DNA of 64,000 nt from Pseudomonas sp. GOM6 (GCF_029537485.1 NZ_JARPUS010000020.1:1-64000); one strand, 5' to 3'; positions 1-8,755 are shown, numbered from the stretch's first letter. Program-made: numbers and translations. The notes: generated from the letters alone by a model not told the origin.

Positions 1-340
1 AGCCGCGTGCCAGCCACAGGCCTTCGCCGGCCACGGTGAACAGTACGGCGAACACCAGCAGGTTGAGACCGAAGAAGCCGAACACCCAGTCGACGAACTG
101 CCGGCGCGGCACCCGCGAGTTGAGCCAGGCGAACAGCGGCACGGCCAGCAGCATGGCAATGAAGGTCGCGCTGAACAGCCATTGCAAGTGTTCCACGCCG
201 GCCTGAATGCCCATTGCCTCGCGAATGGGCCGCAGCATGAAGTAGCCGCAGAACAGGCAGAAGAACAGGGCGAAGCCCGCCAGTGCGGCGTTCAGCTCAT
301 CGTCCGCAGCGTTGATTGCCCTGGCCAGACGTTGACGCAT
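1..340 (-). CDS. MFS-type carrier, ADP/ATP-translocase-like (partial, runs off the window)
   Basis: Only the first 113 codons are present; the gene continues beyond base 1. The N-terminus is hydrophilic, then two hydrophobic segments are visible (about residues 20-38 and 50-70) separated by a short loop with a R-P-I-R-E motif, followed by a third. The pattern of a cytoplasmic start, a first helix ending in LRPIRE and the PRRQ loop resembles bacterial MFS proteins often labelled NTP/NDP exchange transporters; substrate cannot be inferred. The ATG lies 2 bases after the stop codon of the upstream aldo/keto reductase, so the two are probably cotranscribed. Confidence 0.7.
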   Translation of the reverse strand, partial: MRQRLARAINAADDELNAALAGFALFFCLFCGYFMLRPIREAMGIQAGVEHLQWLFSATFIAMLLAVPLFAWLNSRVPRRQFVDWVFGFFGLNLLVFAVLFTVAGEGLWLARG

Positions 341-342
341 GC

Positions 343-1266
343 TCAGGCGAACAGCTCGATGATGCGCTGGCGTTGGGTCGCGTTGGGCAGCTGGCCCTGG
401 CCGGCCTTGAGGTTGTCGGCCATGTAGCGCGGGTTGGACGTGGCGGGGATCACCGCCGTGACGGCCTGGTTGGCGAGGATGAATTTGAGCATCAGCTGGG
501 CCCAGGAGCTGGCGCCGAGCTCAATCATCGCCCAATCGGGCAGGTCCTTGCCGCGCACCTTGTCGAACAGTGCGGCGCGCTGGAAGGGGCGGTTGATCAG
601 CACGGCAATGCCTTTGTCGGCACAGAAGGGCAGCAGCTCGCGCTCGGCATTGCGCTCGCCCACCGAGTAGTTGAACTGTACGAAGTCCACCGGCTCTCGG
701 CGCAGTACCTGCAGCAGACGCTCGTGGGCGCTGTCCAGGTAATGGGTAACGCCGATGTAGCGCACCTTGCCCTGTTCCTTCAATTCACGCAGCAGACCCA
801 GCTGGGTCTCGGTGTCCTGCAGGTTGTGCACCTGCAGCAGGTCGATGCGCTCTGTGCGCAGAGCGGCGAAGCTCGCTGCGATCTGCCGTTGCCCGGCCTC
901 GCGTCCACTGGACGAGACCTTGCTGGCCAGGAACAGACGCTTGCGCATGTCGTCCTTGGCGGCCAGTGCCCCGCACACGGCTTCGGCACGGCCATAGCTG
1001 GGTGCGGTGTCGATCAGGCTGGCGCCGCCGTTGACCAGTGTGCGCAGCACCTCGCGTAGCGGCGCCAACTGCTCTTCGTTGAGCGCCACATCATGAGTCC
1101 GTGAGGTGCCCAGCCCGATCACCGGCAGTCGCTCTCCGCTGCTGGGAATAGGGCGTTGCATCAGGTTGCTGAGGGCCATGGCTGGCTGGAAAGGCAGCCA
1201 GGGCGCCAGCGTCGCCAGGGCGGCGAGGCTGGCGCTGTGCTGAAGAAAACGGCGGCGGCTGGGCAT
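343..1266 (-). CDS. Tat-exported aldo/keto reductase
   Basis: A 307-residue protein whose N-terminus carries a twin-arginine signal (SRRRFLQ at residues 3-9, then an Ala/Leu-rich stretch ending in an A-M-A site near residue 30). The mature part is an AKR barrel: LIDTAPSYGR carries the Asp and Tyr expected in the active site, SKVSS the Lys and VHN the His. It should reduce carbonyl substrates with NAD(P)H, but an exported NADPH-type reductase is odd, so cofactor loading before Tat export is inferred. It is followed two bases later by the carrier gene at the window edge. Substrate unknown. Confidence 0.88.
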   Translation of the reverse strand: MPSRRRFLQHSASLAALATLAPWLPFQPAMALSNLMQRPIPSSGERLPVIGLGTSRTHDVALNEEQLAPLREVLRTLVNGGASLIDTAPSYGRAEAVCGALAAKDDMRKRLFLASKVSSSGREAGQRQIAASFAALRTERIDLLQVHNLQDTETQLGLLRELKEQGKVRYIGVTHYLDSAHERLLQVLRREPVDFVQFNYSVGERNAERELLPFCADKGIAVLINRPFQRAALFDKVRGKDLPDWAMIELGASSWAQLMLKFILANQAVTAVIPATSNPRYMADNLKAGQGQLPNATQRQRIIELFA

Positions 1267-1406
1267 GGCGGGTTCCTCACGAGCGGTCGATGGGTTTATC
1301 CCTTGGTTATAGGCCAGACCACGAGCTTGCCCGGTTGTTACAGCGTTTTGTGCGATGTGTTGATTCCCAGCCTACGCTTGCAGGGAAAGAGTACGGAGGT
1401 GGCAGG

Positions 1407-2198
1407 ATGGCCAAGCAGGAGTCTGCAGCAAAGTTGAAGCGCAAGGACTATGAAGAGCAGTTGAAGAAGCTGCATGTGCAGCTGGTTCACTTGCAGCAGT
1501 GGGTGGTGGCCAGCGGGGCCAAGGTGGTGATCGTGTTCGAAGGGCGCGATGGGGCCGGCAAGGGCGGCACCATCAAGGCCATTACCGAGCGGGTCAGTCC
1601 ACGCATCTTCCGTGTGGTGGCGTTGGCGGCTCCCACCGAACGGGAGAAGAGCCAGATGTACGTGCAGCGCTACCTGACCCACATGCCAGGGGCCGGGGAG
1701 GTCGTGATCTTCGATCGCAGCTGGTACAACCGCGCCGGCGTCGAGCGGGTGATGGGCTTTTGCACGGACGATCAGGTGGATAAATTCCTCAGCCAGGCGC
1801 CGGCCTTCGAACGCAACATGGTCGAGTCCGGGATCATCCTGATCAAGTACTGGCTGGAAGTCAGCCCCGAGGAACAGGCGCGCCGGTTGCACGCGCGCAT
1901 CGACGATGGGCGCAAGACCTGGAAGCTGTCCCCGATGGACATCAAGTCGTTCACCCGCTGGGACGACTACACCCGGGCCCGCGATGAAATGTTCGCCGCC
2001 ACCGATACGCCCTGGGCGCCCTGGTATGTGGCGCGTTCGGAAGACAAGAAGCGGGTGCGGCTGAACGTGATCAGCCATCTGCTGCAGCAGATTCCCTACG
2101 AGAGGGTGGAGCAGCCCAAGGTCAAGCTGCCCAAGCGCAAGGTCGGCAAGTACAAGGCGGCCAACTATCCGTTCAAGTACATTGCCGAGCCGTTCTGA
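1407..2198 (+). CDS. ppk2: Polyphosphate kinase 2 (PPK2)
   Basis: 263 residues. PPK2 enzymes transfer phosphate between polyphosphate and nucleotides in the cytoplasm. A Walker A motif GRDGAGKGG is at about residues 46-54 and the Walker B-like segment FDRSWYNRAGVERVMGF follows at about 102-118, both hallmarks of the family; a lysine-rich C-terminus ends the protein. The start is placed at ATG 1407 because GGAGGT lies 7 bases upstream; the open frame extends further upstream to 1290 but without an SD. The length matches single-domain class I PPK2. It points toward the uraA-upp pair, and both gene ends flank a perfect hairpin. Confidence 0.93.
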   Translation: MAKQESAAKLKRKDYEEQLKKLHVQLVHLQQWVVASGAKVVIVFEGRDGAGKGGTIKAITERVSPRIFRVVALAAPTEREKSQMYVQRYLTHMPGAGEVVIFDRSWYNRAGVERVMGFCTDDQVDKFLSQAPAFERNMVESGIILIKYWLEVSPEEQARRLHARIDDGRKTWKLSPMDIKSFTRWDDYTRARDEMFAATDTPWAPWYVARSEDKKRVRLNVISHLLQQIPYERVEQPKVKLPKRKVGKYKAANYPFKYIAEPF

Positions 2199-2208
2199 GA
2201 GGGCATGT

Positions 2209-2237
2209 CATCCCTCTCCCGTGATGGGAGAGGGATG
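2209..2237. terminator. Perfect 12-bp hairpin between convergent ppk2 and uraA
   Basis: CATCCCTCTCCC, five bases (GTGAT), then its exact reverse complement. It sits 10 bases after the ppk2 stop and 11 bases after the uraA stop on the other strand, so it could stop both transcripts, although no T-tract follows on either side. The CCCTCTCCC/GGGAGAGGG core is also a common dispersed intergenic repeat in proteobacteria, so it may be a repeat unit used as a terminator. Confidence 0.6.
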
Positions 2238-2248
2238 TGGTGGAGTCC

Positions 2249-3514
2249 TCAGAGGTCAGGATCGAGCGGCGGGTGCTTGTGCCAGGCGCTGCCGCCCGGC
2301 AGCAGCAGGTTCAGGCCCAACGCCACCAGCGCCGCCAGCGAGATGCCGGAGAGGCTGAATTCGTTGCCACCGATGGCCATGCCGCCGATGCCGAACACCA
2401 GCGGCACGGAGACGATGATCAGGTTGCGCGCCTCGGACAGATCGACCTGATGGCGGATCAGCGTATTCAGGCCGACCACGGCGATGGAGCCGAACAGCAG
2501 GCAGAGAATGCCGCCCATCACCGGCACTGGAATGGCCTGCAGCGCGGCACCGAACTTGCCGATGAAGGCCAGGCCGATGGCGAACACGGCGGCCCAGGTC
2601 ATGATCTTCGGGTTGTAGTTCTTGGTCAGCATCACCGCGCCGGTCACTTCGGCGTAGGTGGTGTTGGGTGGGCCACCGAACAGGCCGGCGGCCGAGGTGG
2701 CCAGGCCGTCGCCAAGCAGGGTGCGGTGCAGGCCGGGTTTCTTGATGAAGTTGTTGCCGGTGACGCTGCCGATCGCCACCACGCCGCCGATATGCTCGAT
2801 GGCCGGTGCCAGGGCGACCGGCACGATGAACAGGATGGCGCCCCAGTGCAGTTCGGGAGTGACGAAGGCCGGTACGGCCAGCCAGGGCGCGGCAACCACG
2901 GCGTCAGTATTGATCACGCCGAAGAAGGCCGACAGCACGCAGCCCACGGCAATGCCGGCGAGGATCGGCACCAGGCGCAGCAGCCCCTTGCCGAGCACGG
3001 CGACCACCACGGTAGTGACCAGCGCCGCCATCGAGATGATCAGCGCGGTGTGGTAGGGCACCAGTTCCATGGCGCCATCACCGGTCTTGCCCATGGCCAT
3101 GTGCACGGCCACCGGCGACAGTGCCAGGCCGATGGAGATGATCACCGGAGCGATCACCACCGGCGGCAGCAGGCGGTCGATGAAGCCGGCGCCGCGAACC
3201 CGCACCAGGGCGCTGAGCAGCACATAGACCAGGCCGGCGGCAACGATGCCGCCGAGCACGGCCGGCAGGCCGAACTGGCCCTTGGCAGCCAGGATCGGCG
3301 CAATAAAGGCAAAGGAAGAGGCCAGGAACACCGGTACCTGGCGGCCGGTGACCAGTTGGAACAGCAGCGTGCCGATGCCGGCGGTGAACAGGGCGACGTT
3401 GGGGTCCATGCCGGTAATCAGTGGCATCAGCACCAGGGCGCCGAAGGCCACGAAGAGCATCTGCGCGCCGGAGATCACCTGGCGCCAGAGTGGATCATTG
3501 AACTGCTGGCTCAT
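2249..3514 (-). CDS. uraA: Uracil permease, NCS2 family
   Basis: 421 residues, highly hydrophobic with about 14 predicted membrane segments, as expected of nucleobase:cation symporter-2 transporters that import uracil with a proton. The N-terminus (SQQFNDPLWRQVISGAQM) and the segment with NTTYAEVTGAV (substrate-binding half-helix region) are typical for UraA; the latter contains the conserved glutamate of the family. The ATG is 2 bases after the upp stop codon, so import and phosphoribosylation of uracil are encoded by one transcript. Ends at the shared hairpin with ppk2. Confidence 0.95.
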   Translation of the reverse strand: MSQQFNDPLWRQVISGAQMLFVAFGALVLMPLITGMDPNVALFTAGIGTLLFQLVTGRQVPVFLASSFAFIAPILAAKGQFGLPAVLGGIVAAGLVYVLLSALVRVRGAGFIDRLLPPVVIAPVIISIGLALSPVAVHMAMGKTGDGAMELVPYHTALIISMAALVTTVVVAVLGKGLLRLVPILAGIAVGCVLSAFFGVINTDAVVAAPWLAVPAFVTPELHWGAILFIVPVALAPAIEHIGGVVAIGSVTGNNFIKKPGLHRTLLGDGLATSAAGLFGGPPNTTYAEVTGAVMLTKNYNPKIMTWAAVFAIGLAFIGKFGAALQAIPVPVMGGILCLLFGSIAVVGLNTLIRHQVDLSEARNLIIVSVPLVFGIGGMAIGGNEFSLSGISLAALVALGLNLLLPGGSAWHKHPPLDPDL

Positions 3515-3516
3515 GC

Positions 3517-4155
3517 TCAGGCGTCCTTCTGCTTGGTGCCGAAGATCTTGTCGCCGGCATCACCGAGGCCGGGAATGATGTAGCCGTGCTCGTTGAGTTT
3601 CTGATCGATCGAGGCCGTGTAGATCATCACATCGGGGTGAGCGTCTTCCACGACCTTGATGCCCTCTGGTGCGGCGACCAGCACCATGGCGCGAATTTCC
3701 TTGCAGCCGGCTTTCTTCAGCAGGTCGATGGTGGCGACGAGGGAGCCGCCGGTGGCCAGCATCGGGTCGATGATCAGTGCCAGGCGCTCGTCGATCTCGG
3801 GTGCCAGCTTCTCCAGATAAGTGTGCGCCTGCAGCGTTTCTTCGTTGCGCGCCACGCCCACGGCGCTGACCTTGGCGCCCGGAATCAGGCTGAGTACGCC
3901 GTCGAGCATGCCGATGCCGGCGCGCAGGATGGGCACCACGGTGATCTTCTTGCCCGCGATCTTCTCTACCTGTACCGGGCCAGCCCAGCCTTCGATCTCG
4001 TAGTGTTCCAGAGGCAGGTCGTTGGTGGCCTCGTAGGTCAGCAGGGCGCCGACTTCCTGAGCCAGTTCACGGAAGTTCTTGGTGCTGATGTCGGCGCGGC
4101 GCATCAAGCCGATTTTGTGACGGATCAGCGGGTGGCGGATCTCGCGGATGGGCAT
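3517..4155 (-). CDS. upp: Uracil phosphoribosyltransferase
   Basis: 212 residues, the family's usual length. It converts uracil and PRPP to UMP in pyrimidine salvage. The N-terminus PIREIRHPLIRHKIGLMR, the VVPILRAGIGM segment and the PRPP-binding DPMLATGGS loop near residue 130 are diagnostic, as is the C-terminal GYIIPGLGDAGD. An AGGAG lies 8 bases before the ATG. It is the first gene of the upp-uraA transcript and is divergent from hpt across a 192-bp gap. Confidence 0.97.
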   Translation of the reverse strand: MPIREIRHPLIRHKIGLMRRADISTKNFRELAQEVGALLTYEATNDLPLEHYEIEGWAGPVQVEKIAGKKITVVPILRAGIGMLDGVLSLIPGAKVSAVGVARNEETLQAHTYLEKLAPEIDERLALIIDPMLATGGSLVATIDLLKKAGCKEIRAMVLVAAPEGIKVVEDAHPDVMIYTASIDQKLNEHGYIIPGLGDAGDKIFGTKQKDA

Positions 4156-4347
4156 GCAAAGTCTCCTGGCGGCAAATTCTGGCTAGAGTAAAGCACTGCT
4201 CATGCCAGATTGAAGGCGCGCAGTTTACTGCCTGGCTTGAGCAAATGGTCAGAAAAAGCGCCATCGGACTTGCTCCGAAACGCATCACTGAGTACATTCG
4301 CCGCCCATTTTTTAGCCAGCAGCACTCATTGCTAACCGGAGCCCGCC

Positions 4348-4905
4348 ATGTCCGCCGATCTCGCCCAAATCCGTCAAGTCATGGCCGAAGCCGATTGCCT
4401 GTTCACCGAGGCTCAGGTCGAGGCGGCCATTGACCAGGTTGGTGCCGCCATCAGCGCCGAGCTGGCCGAGCGCAACCCGGTGGTGTTCTGCGTGATGAAC
4501 GGCGGTCTGATCTTTGCCGGCAAGCTGCTGACCAAGCTCAACTTCCCGCTGGAGCTGTCCTACCTGCACGCCACCCGCTACCGCAGCGAGACCACCGGCG
4601 GCGAGCTGTTCTGGAAGGCCAAGCCGGAAATCTCCTTCATCGACCGCGAAGTGCTGATCATCGACGACATCCTCGATGAAGGGCACACCCTGTCTGCCAT
4701 CATCGAGTTCTGCAAGCACGCTGGCGCCCGTGCCGTGCACACCGCGGTGCTGATCGACAAGGATCACGACCGCAAGGCACGTCCGGATCTGAAGGCCGAT
4801 TACGTCGGCCTGTCTTGCGAAGACCGCTTCATCTTCGGCTACGGCATGGACTACAAGGGCTACTGGCGCAACGCCGCGGGTATCTACGCCGTCAAAGGCC
4901 TGTAA
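4348..4905 (+). CDS. hpt: Hypoxanthine(-guanine) phosphoribosyltransferase
   Basis: 185 residues. Purine salvage enzyme converting hypoxanthine or guanine plus PRPP to the nucleotide. The PRPP-binding signature VLIIDDILDEGHT sits at about residues 102-113, preceded by NGGLIFAGKL and HATRYRS, which form the pyrophosphate loop and hood. The start ATG has GGAG 8 bases upstream. The stop codon is directly followed by the GTG of a cupin gene with no gap, implying translational coupling. Neighbouring upp suggests a salvage locus read in both directions. Confidence 0.95.
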   Translation: MSADLAQIRQVMAEADCLFTEAQVEAAIDQVGAAISAELAERNPVVFCVMNGGLIFAGKLLTKLNFPLELSYLHATRYRSETTGGELFWKAKPEISFIDREVLIIDDILDEGHTLSAIIEFCKHAGARAVHTAVLIDKDHDRKARPDLKADYVGLSCEDRFIFGYGMDYKGYWRNAAGIYAVKGL

Positions 4906-5376
4906 GTGCGGGCACCTGCTTTTCTTGATCGCCGCCTGTTCGCCGAACTGGCGGCCAAAGCCGGGGAGAGTCCGCGCCAGCGCGCCCACCACAACCTGCA
5001 CGAGATGAGCGAGCCCTGCCACCGCCTGGCGGTGGGGCTGCAGCCAGAGACCTACATTCCACCGCACCGCCATCTGTCCGCCGACAAGGCCGAGACCCTG
5101 CTGGTGCTGCAGGGGCGCATCGGCCTGCTGCTGTTCGGCGAAGACGGCAGCCTCCGATCGACCCGCCTGCTCGAAGCAGGTGGTGATTGCGTTGGCGTCG
5201 ACCTCGCACCGGGCCAGTTCCACGCCCTGGTCGTGCTGGCGGCCGACAGCATCCTGTTCGAATGCAAGGCCGGCCCCTACCGGCCGCTGGTCGAGGCCGA
5301 GCAGGCAAGCTGGGCACCGCGCGAGGGGGAACCCGAGGCGGCGGCCTACCTGGCCTGGATGAAGGCACAGTTTTAA
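4906..5376 (+). CDS. WbuC-family cupin-fold metalloprotein
   Basis: 156 residues, GTG start abutting the hpt stop. The protein shows the WbuC pattern: an N-terminal helical section, LAVGLQPETYIPPHRH with metal-ligand candidate histidines near residues 46-49, then KAETLLVLQGRIGLLLF typical of the first cupin motif. Biochemical function of WbuC proteins is unsettled; they occur in O-antigen loci and elsewhere. Here it follows a salvage gene, which gives no clear functional hint. No signal peptide; probably cytoplasmic. Confidence 0.8.
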   Translation: MRAPAFLDRRLFAELAAKAGESPRQRAHHNLHEMSEPCHRLAVGLQPETYIPPHRHLSADKAETLLVLQGRIGLLLFGEDGSLRSTRLLEAGGDCVGVDLAPGQFHALVVLAADSILFECKAGPYRPLVEAEQASWAPREGEPEAAAYLAWMKAQF

Positions 5377-5525
5377 CGGTACTGGCCGATTTCTTCCCGT
5401 CTTACCACTGGCAGGCAGTGCAACTGAGTCGCTGTGCCGCGCCAACAGTGCTTTAGTCGCGTTGAGTGGCGCTCGGGGCAAGGGTAAACTGCCGGCCCCG
5501 TGATACCCGCTAGCTGGAGTGCGTG

Positions 5526-5813
5526 ATGCGTAAAGACAAGAAACAGGTGATTGGCGAAGAAATCGGCGACGACGCCATCAAGCTGTTCCTCGCCGTCGAG
5601 CCGGCGGATGCCACACCGCCCTCCCTGCACAAACTGGTCAAGGCCTATCGCGGCCTGCGCATTGATGACTTCGAACGTTTTCTCGGTTTCTTCAAGGAAG
5701 CCGGCTATGACCTGGATGCCAAGGACGCCCAGGGCAATGACTTTATTGCCCTGATCCAGGATCAGCGCCAGGCCGAGCCCTATGTCGAAGCGATGAAAGC
5801 GGCCAAAGCCTGA
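5526..5813 (+). CDS. PA4642-like conserved hypothetical protein
   Basis: 95 residues, rich in Lys, Asp and Glu, no signal peptide or membrane segment. I recognise it as the small acidic/basic protein that in pseudomonads lies between hpt and mqo; its function is unknown. The ATG at 5526 is preceded in frame by a GTG at 5523; the TGGAG at 5514-5518 has a better spacing to the ATG. Predicted mostly helical (FERFLGFFKEAGYDLDAKDAQGN). Its own promoter probably lies in the 146 bases after the cupin gene. Confidence 0.75.
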   Translation: MRKDKKQVIGEEIGDDAIKLFLAVEPADATPPSLHKLVKAYRGLRIDDFERFLGFFKEAGYDLDAKDAQGNDFIALIQDQRQAEPYVEAMKAAKA

Positions 5814-6194
5814 TCATTCGTATGCAAAATGACCATTTGCCGGAGTTTGTGCATTTTTTGCGCCTGCGCTAGCGGCAAAGTGGTATCTTGCGCGCCGGAA
5901 AATACCGGCCCGCAGAGGGTTGTTCGGGGCTATGCCTGTACTGCATCCCCCGTACGCTCAGGCACAGAGCCTGCATGCGCCGGTGGAAGGTTAAAGAATT
6001 GAACGCACGTCTGCCCACAGGCAGTGCGTGCCTGACGAGGTTGCTCGGGATCGAACCAGGCCAAGTCATCGGCTGTCGATACCGGTGCCTCCGAAGCTCC
6101 AGACACTCGTCTGGCTGTCAGTGATTAGACGTCGGTGTGCGGCTCAAAAGGCTGATTTCAACGACTTGGTACTGCAGATCTTGGAGAAGCGTTA
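5814..6194 (+). other. 381-bp gene-free leader region upstream of mqo
   Basis: No ORF with coding character. It contains several short dyads, for example CCAGAC-ACTC-GTCTGG at 6099-6114, a GCCGG/CCGGC pair near 5895-5910, and TGCCTG/CAGGCA flanking about 5933-5964. This suggests a structured 5' leader for mqo; no known riboswitch class or sRNA could be matched by eye. Confidence 0.5.
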
Positions 6195-7682
6195 ATGACG
6201 CAAGTCAATCACGAAGCTGTTGATGTGCTGCTGGTGGGTGCCGGCATCATGAGCGCCACCCTGGCGGTGCTGCTCAAGGAGCTGGACCCGAGTCTCAAGC
6301 TGGAGATCGCCGAGCTCCGTTCTTCTGGCGCCATCGAAAGCTCCAACCCGTGGAACAACGCGGGTACGGGGCACGCCGGCCTGTGTGAGCTGAACTACAC
6401 GCCCCAGGCGGCGGACGGCTCGATCGACATCAAGAAAGCCGTTCACATCAATACCCAGTTCGAAGTCTCCAAACAGTTCTGGGCTTACCTGTGTGGCAAG
6501 AGCGCTTTCGGTTCGCCCAAGGATTTCATCAACCCGGTTCCGCACCTGAGCTTCGTGCGTGGCGACAAGGACATCGCGTTTCTGAAGAAACGCCACGAGC
6601 TGATCAGCCAGCACCATGCCTTCGAGGACATGCAGTACAGCGAAGACAAGGCGCAGATGGCCGAGTGGATGCCGCTGATGATGCAGGGTCGCCAGGCCGA
6701 TGAGCGCATTGCCGCGACCCGTTCCGCCAACGGCACCGACGTTAACTTCGGCGCCCTGACCCACCAGCTGCTGCAGTACCTGCAGAGCCAGGGCGGCGTC
6801 ACCATGAGCTACCACCAGAAGGTGGTCGGCCTGAGCCGCAATGCCCAGGGCTGGGCCGCCGAGATCAAGAACACCGAAACCGGCGAGCGCCGCGACGTGC
6901 AGGCCAAGTTCGTGTTCCTCGGTGCCGGTGGCGGCGCGCTGCCGCTGCTGCAGATGTCCGGCATTCCGGAAGGCAAGGGTTTTGGCGGCTTCCCGGTCAG
7001 TGGCCAGTGGCTGCGTTGCGACAACCCGGACGTGGTCAAGCAGCACCAGGCCAAGGTATACAGCCAGGCCGAAGTGGGCGCACCGCCCATGTCCGTGCCG
7101 CACCTGGACACCCGCGTGGTGGACGGCAAGACTTCGCTGCTGTTCGGCCCCTACGCCGGCTTCACCACCAAGTTCCTCAAGTACGGCTCGTTCCTCGACC
7201 TGCCGCTGTCGGTGCGTCCGGGCAATATCGGTCCGATGCTCGCGGTGGCGCGCGACAACTTCGACCTGACCCGTTACCTGATCAAGGAAGTGATGCAGTC
7301 GCAGGACCAGCGCCTGGAGGCTCTGCGCAAGTTCTACCCGACCCTGAACCCGGCCGACTGGCGCCTGGAAGTGGCCGGTCAGCGCGTGCAGATCATCAAG
7401 AAGGACGCCAAGAAGGGCGGCATCCTGCAGTTCGGCACCGAGCTGGTGGCGGCCGAGGATGGCTCCATTGCCGCGTTGCTGGGCGCGTCACCCGGTGCTT
7501 CGGTGACGGTATCGATCATGCTCAACCTGATCGAGCGCTGCTTCGCCGAGCAGGCTGGCAGCGAAGCCTGGACCCGCAAGCTGAAGGAAATCTTCCCGGC
7601 CCGCGAGAAGGCTCTGGAAGAAGATGCCGCGCTCTATCGCGAGGTGGTGACGCAGAGCACCAAGGCCCTGCAGCTGGTCTGA
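6195..7682 (+). CDS. mqo: Malate:quinone oxidoreductase
   Basis: 495 residues. Membrane-associated FAD enzyme that oxidises malate to oxaloacetate and passes electrons to the quinone pool, replacing or backing up soluble malate dehydrogenase. FAD-binding VDVLLVGAGIMSATL is at about residues 9-23 and the family signature SSNPWNNAGTGHAGLCELNYTP at about 49-70; the C-terminal GASPGASVTVSIML is also typical. Start ATG at 6195 with GGAG at 6183-6186. Followed by a strong bidirectional terminator. Corresponds by context to the MqoB type of pseudomonads. Confidence 0.96.
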   Translation: MTQVNHEAVDVLLVGAGIMSATLAVLLKELDPSLKLEIAELRSSGAIESSNPWNNAGTGHAGLCELNYTPQAADGSIDIKKAVHINTQFEVSKQFWAYLCGKSAFGSPKDFINPVPHLSFVRGDKDIAFLKKRHELISQHHAFEDMQYSEDKAQMAEWMPLMMQGRQADERIAATRSANGTDVNFGALTHQLLQYLQSQGGVTMSYHQKVVGLSRNAQGWAAEIKNTETGERRDVQAKFVFLGAGGGALPLLQMSGIPEGKGFGGFPVSGQWLRCDNPDVVKQHQAKVYSQAEVGAPPMSVPHLDTRVVDGKTSLLFGPYAGFTTKFLKYGSFLDLPLSVRPGNIGPMLAVARDNFDLTRYLIKEVMQSQDQRLEALRKFYPTLNPADWRLEVAGQRVQIIKKDAKKGGILQFGTELVAAEDGSIAALLGASPGASVTVSIMLNLIERCFAEQAGSEAWTRKLKEIFPAREKALEEDAALYREVVTQSTKALQLV

Positions 7683-7694
7683 GTCAGACCGCAA

Positions 7695-7722
7695 CAAAAA
7701 AGCCGCCCGCGGGCGGCTTTTT
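7695..7722. terminator. Bidirectional rho-independent terminator after mqo
   Basis: A-tract, GCCGCCC/GGGCGGC stem meeting without a real loop, then a T-tract. It serves mqo on the plus strand and the small minus-strand gene ending at 7735. Confidence 0.9.
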
Positions 7723-7734
7723 CATGTCTGTGAT

Positions 7735-7959
7735 TCAGGCGGCCAGTGCATGAGCAGGGCGAACGGCGACCCTCACGCGGGCCGAATGGGGCAGCGGCTG
7801 GCCGAGCCACTGGTTACTCAGTTCGCGTACTTCGATCCAGCCTGGTTCGGCAGGCGGCTGGTGCGATTCACGCAGGGCGCGACAGGTGCCCTTGGCATCC
7901 AGCAGGGCATAGCAGCGCATCCGTGCGCGCGGGCTGAACAGGGACCAGAGACTCATCAT
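7735..7959 (-). CDS. Small hypothetical protein (PA4639-like)
   Basis: 74 residues, basic, no clear membrane segment or signal peptide. The start at 7959 (Met-Met) is chosen because GAGGAG lies 8 bases upstream; a longer open frame to 8037 lacks an SD. Sequence features: an Arg-rich N-terminus (FSPRARMRCYALLDAKG) and a C-terminus RVRVAVRPAHALAA. Such a gene next to mqo is conserved in pseudomonads as far as I recall, but I can assign no function. Confidence 0.65.
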   Translation of the reverse strand: MMSLWSLFSPRARMRCYALLDAKGTCRALRESHQPPAEPGWIEVRELSNQWLGQPLPHSARVRVAVRPAHALAA

Positions 7960-8124
7960 GCTTTGCACTCCTCGGATGGGCCTGGCTTTTATCTCATGCC
8001 TCGGTGACAAGGCCGTGACAGGAACCGCCGCAGCCATGCCGGGTCAGAATCTCAGCTGTCGGCGCCCCTGGCCGCTGGTTATACTGCCGGCCATTTTTCG
8101 CCATCACCTTCTCGGAGATCGCCC

Positions 8125-8712
8125 ATGAAGAAGCACCTGTTGTTCGGTCTGCTTGCCGCTTTCGGCCTTACCCTCGTTGGCTGTGCCCACAGCCCGCAGA
8201 ACCTGCAGCCGCAGCCCAAGCTGATGGCACCGCTACAGGCAGTTGGCCAGGGGCAGCCGGTGGTAGTCCGCGTGGTCGATGGGCGCCAGTCGCCGGTACT
8301 GGGTACCCGTGGCGGCCTGTATCCGGAAACCAGCGCCATCAGCGTACAGGGCAAGGACATCCTGCCGCGTCTGCAGGCCGAAGCCGAAGCTGCCGTGCGC
8401 CTGCTGGGCTTCACCCCCAGCCCGAATGCCTACAATGCCCCGCAGCTGACCCTGACGCTGGCCGAGCTGAAGTATCAGTCGCCGAAAGAGGGTATGTACG
8501 TGACCGAGGCTGACATCAGCGCTACTTTCCGTGCCGACGTGCAGAACAGCAGCCGTCGCTACAGTGGCCGTTACGGTGCTTCGCTGAACCAGCGTTTCGG
8601 CATGGCGCCGAATCAGGAAACCAACACCAAGCTGGTCAGCGATGTGCTCAGCGATGCGCTGACCCGCACCTTCAAGGATCCGACCATCGGCCAGCTGCTC
8701 AGCCAGCAGTGA
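8125..8712 (+). CDS. YajG-family lipoprotein
   Basis: 195 residues with a lipoprotein signal peptide: MKKHLLFGLLAAFGLTLVGC, lipobox LVGC with Cys20. The mature part matches YajG/DUF-type outer-membrane lipoproteins: QPVVVRVVDGR, a central region, and the C-terminal SDVLSDALTRTFKDP. Residue +2 after Cys is Ala, compatible with outer-membrane sorting. Function of the family is unknown. TATACT near 8077 could be a -10 element. Ends in a strong terminator; monocistronic. Confidence 0.85.
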   Translation: MKKHLLFGLLAAFGLTLVGCAHSPQNLQPQPKLMAPLQAVGQGQPVVVRVVDGRQSPVLGTRGGLYPETSAISVQGKDILPRLQAEAEAAVRLLGFTPSPNAYNAPQLTLTLAELKYQSPKEGMYVTEADISATFRADVQNSSRRYSGRYGASLNQRFGMAPNQETNTKLVSDVLSDALTRTFKDPTIGQLLSQQ

Positions 8713-8725
8713 TGGGGCGCTCATG

Positions 8726-8755
8726 AAAAAGCCCGGCCAGTTGGCCGGGCTTTTT
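8726..8755. terminator. Bidirectional terminator between yajG-like gene and the next minus-strand gene
   Basis: AAAAAGCCCGGCC-AGTT-GGCCGGGCTTTTT, perfect stem with A and T tracts on both sides; it lies between two convergent genes. Confidence 0.92.

Noticed and set aside
2237..3583. Open frame of 448 codons antisense to uraA and upp
   Set aside because: Composition (His/Gln/Gly/Asp runs) is that of a high-GC antisense shadow; it lies on top of two well-supported genes with family motifs.
4312..5481. 389-codon frame antisense to hpt and the cupin gene
   Set aside because: Antisense to a clear phosphoribosyltransferase; no recognised domain.
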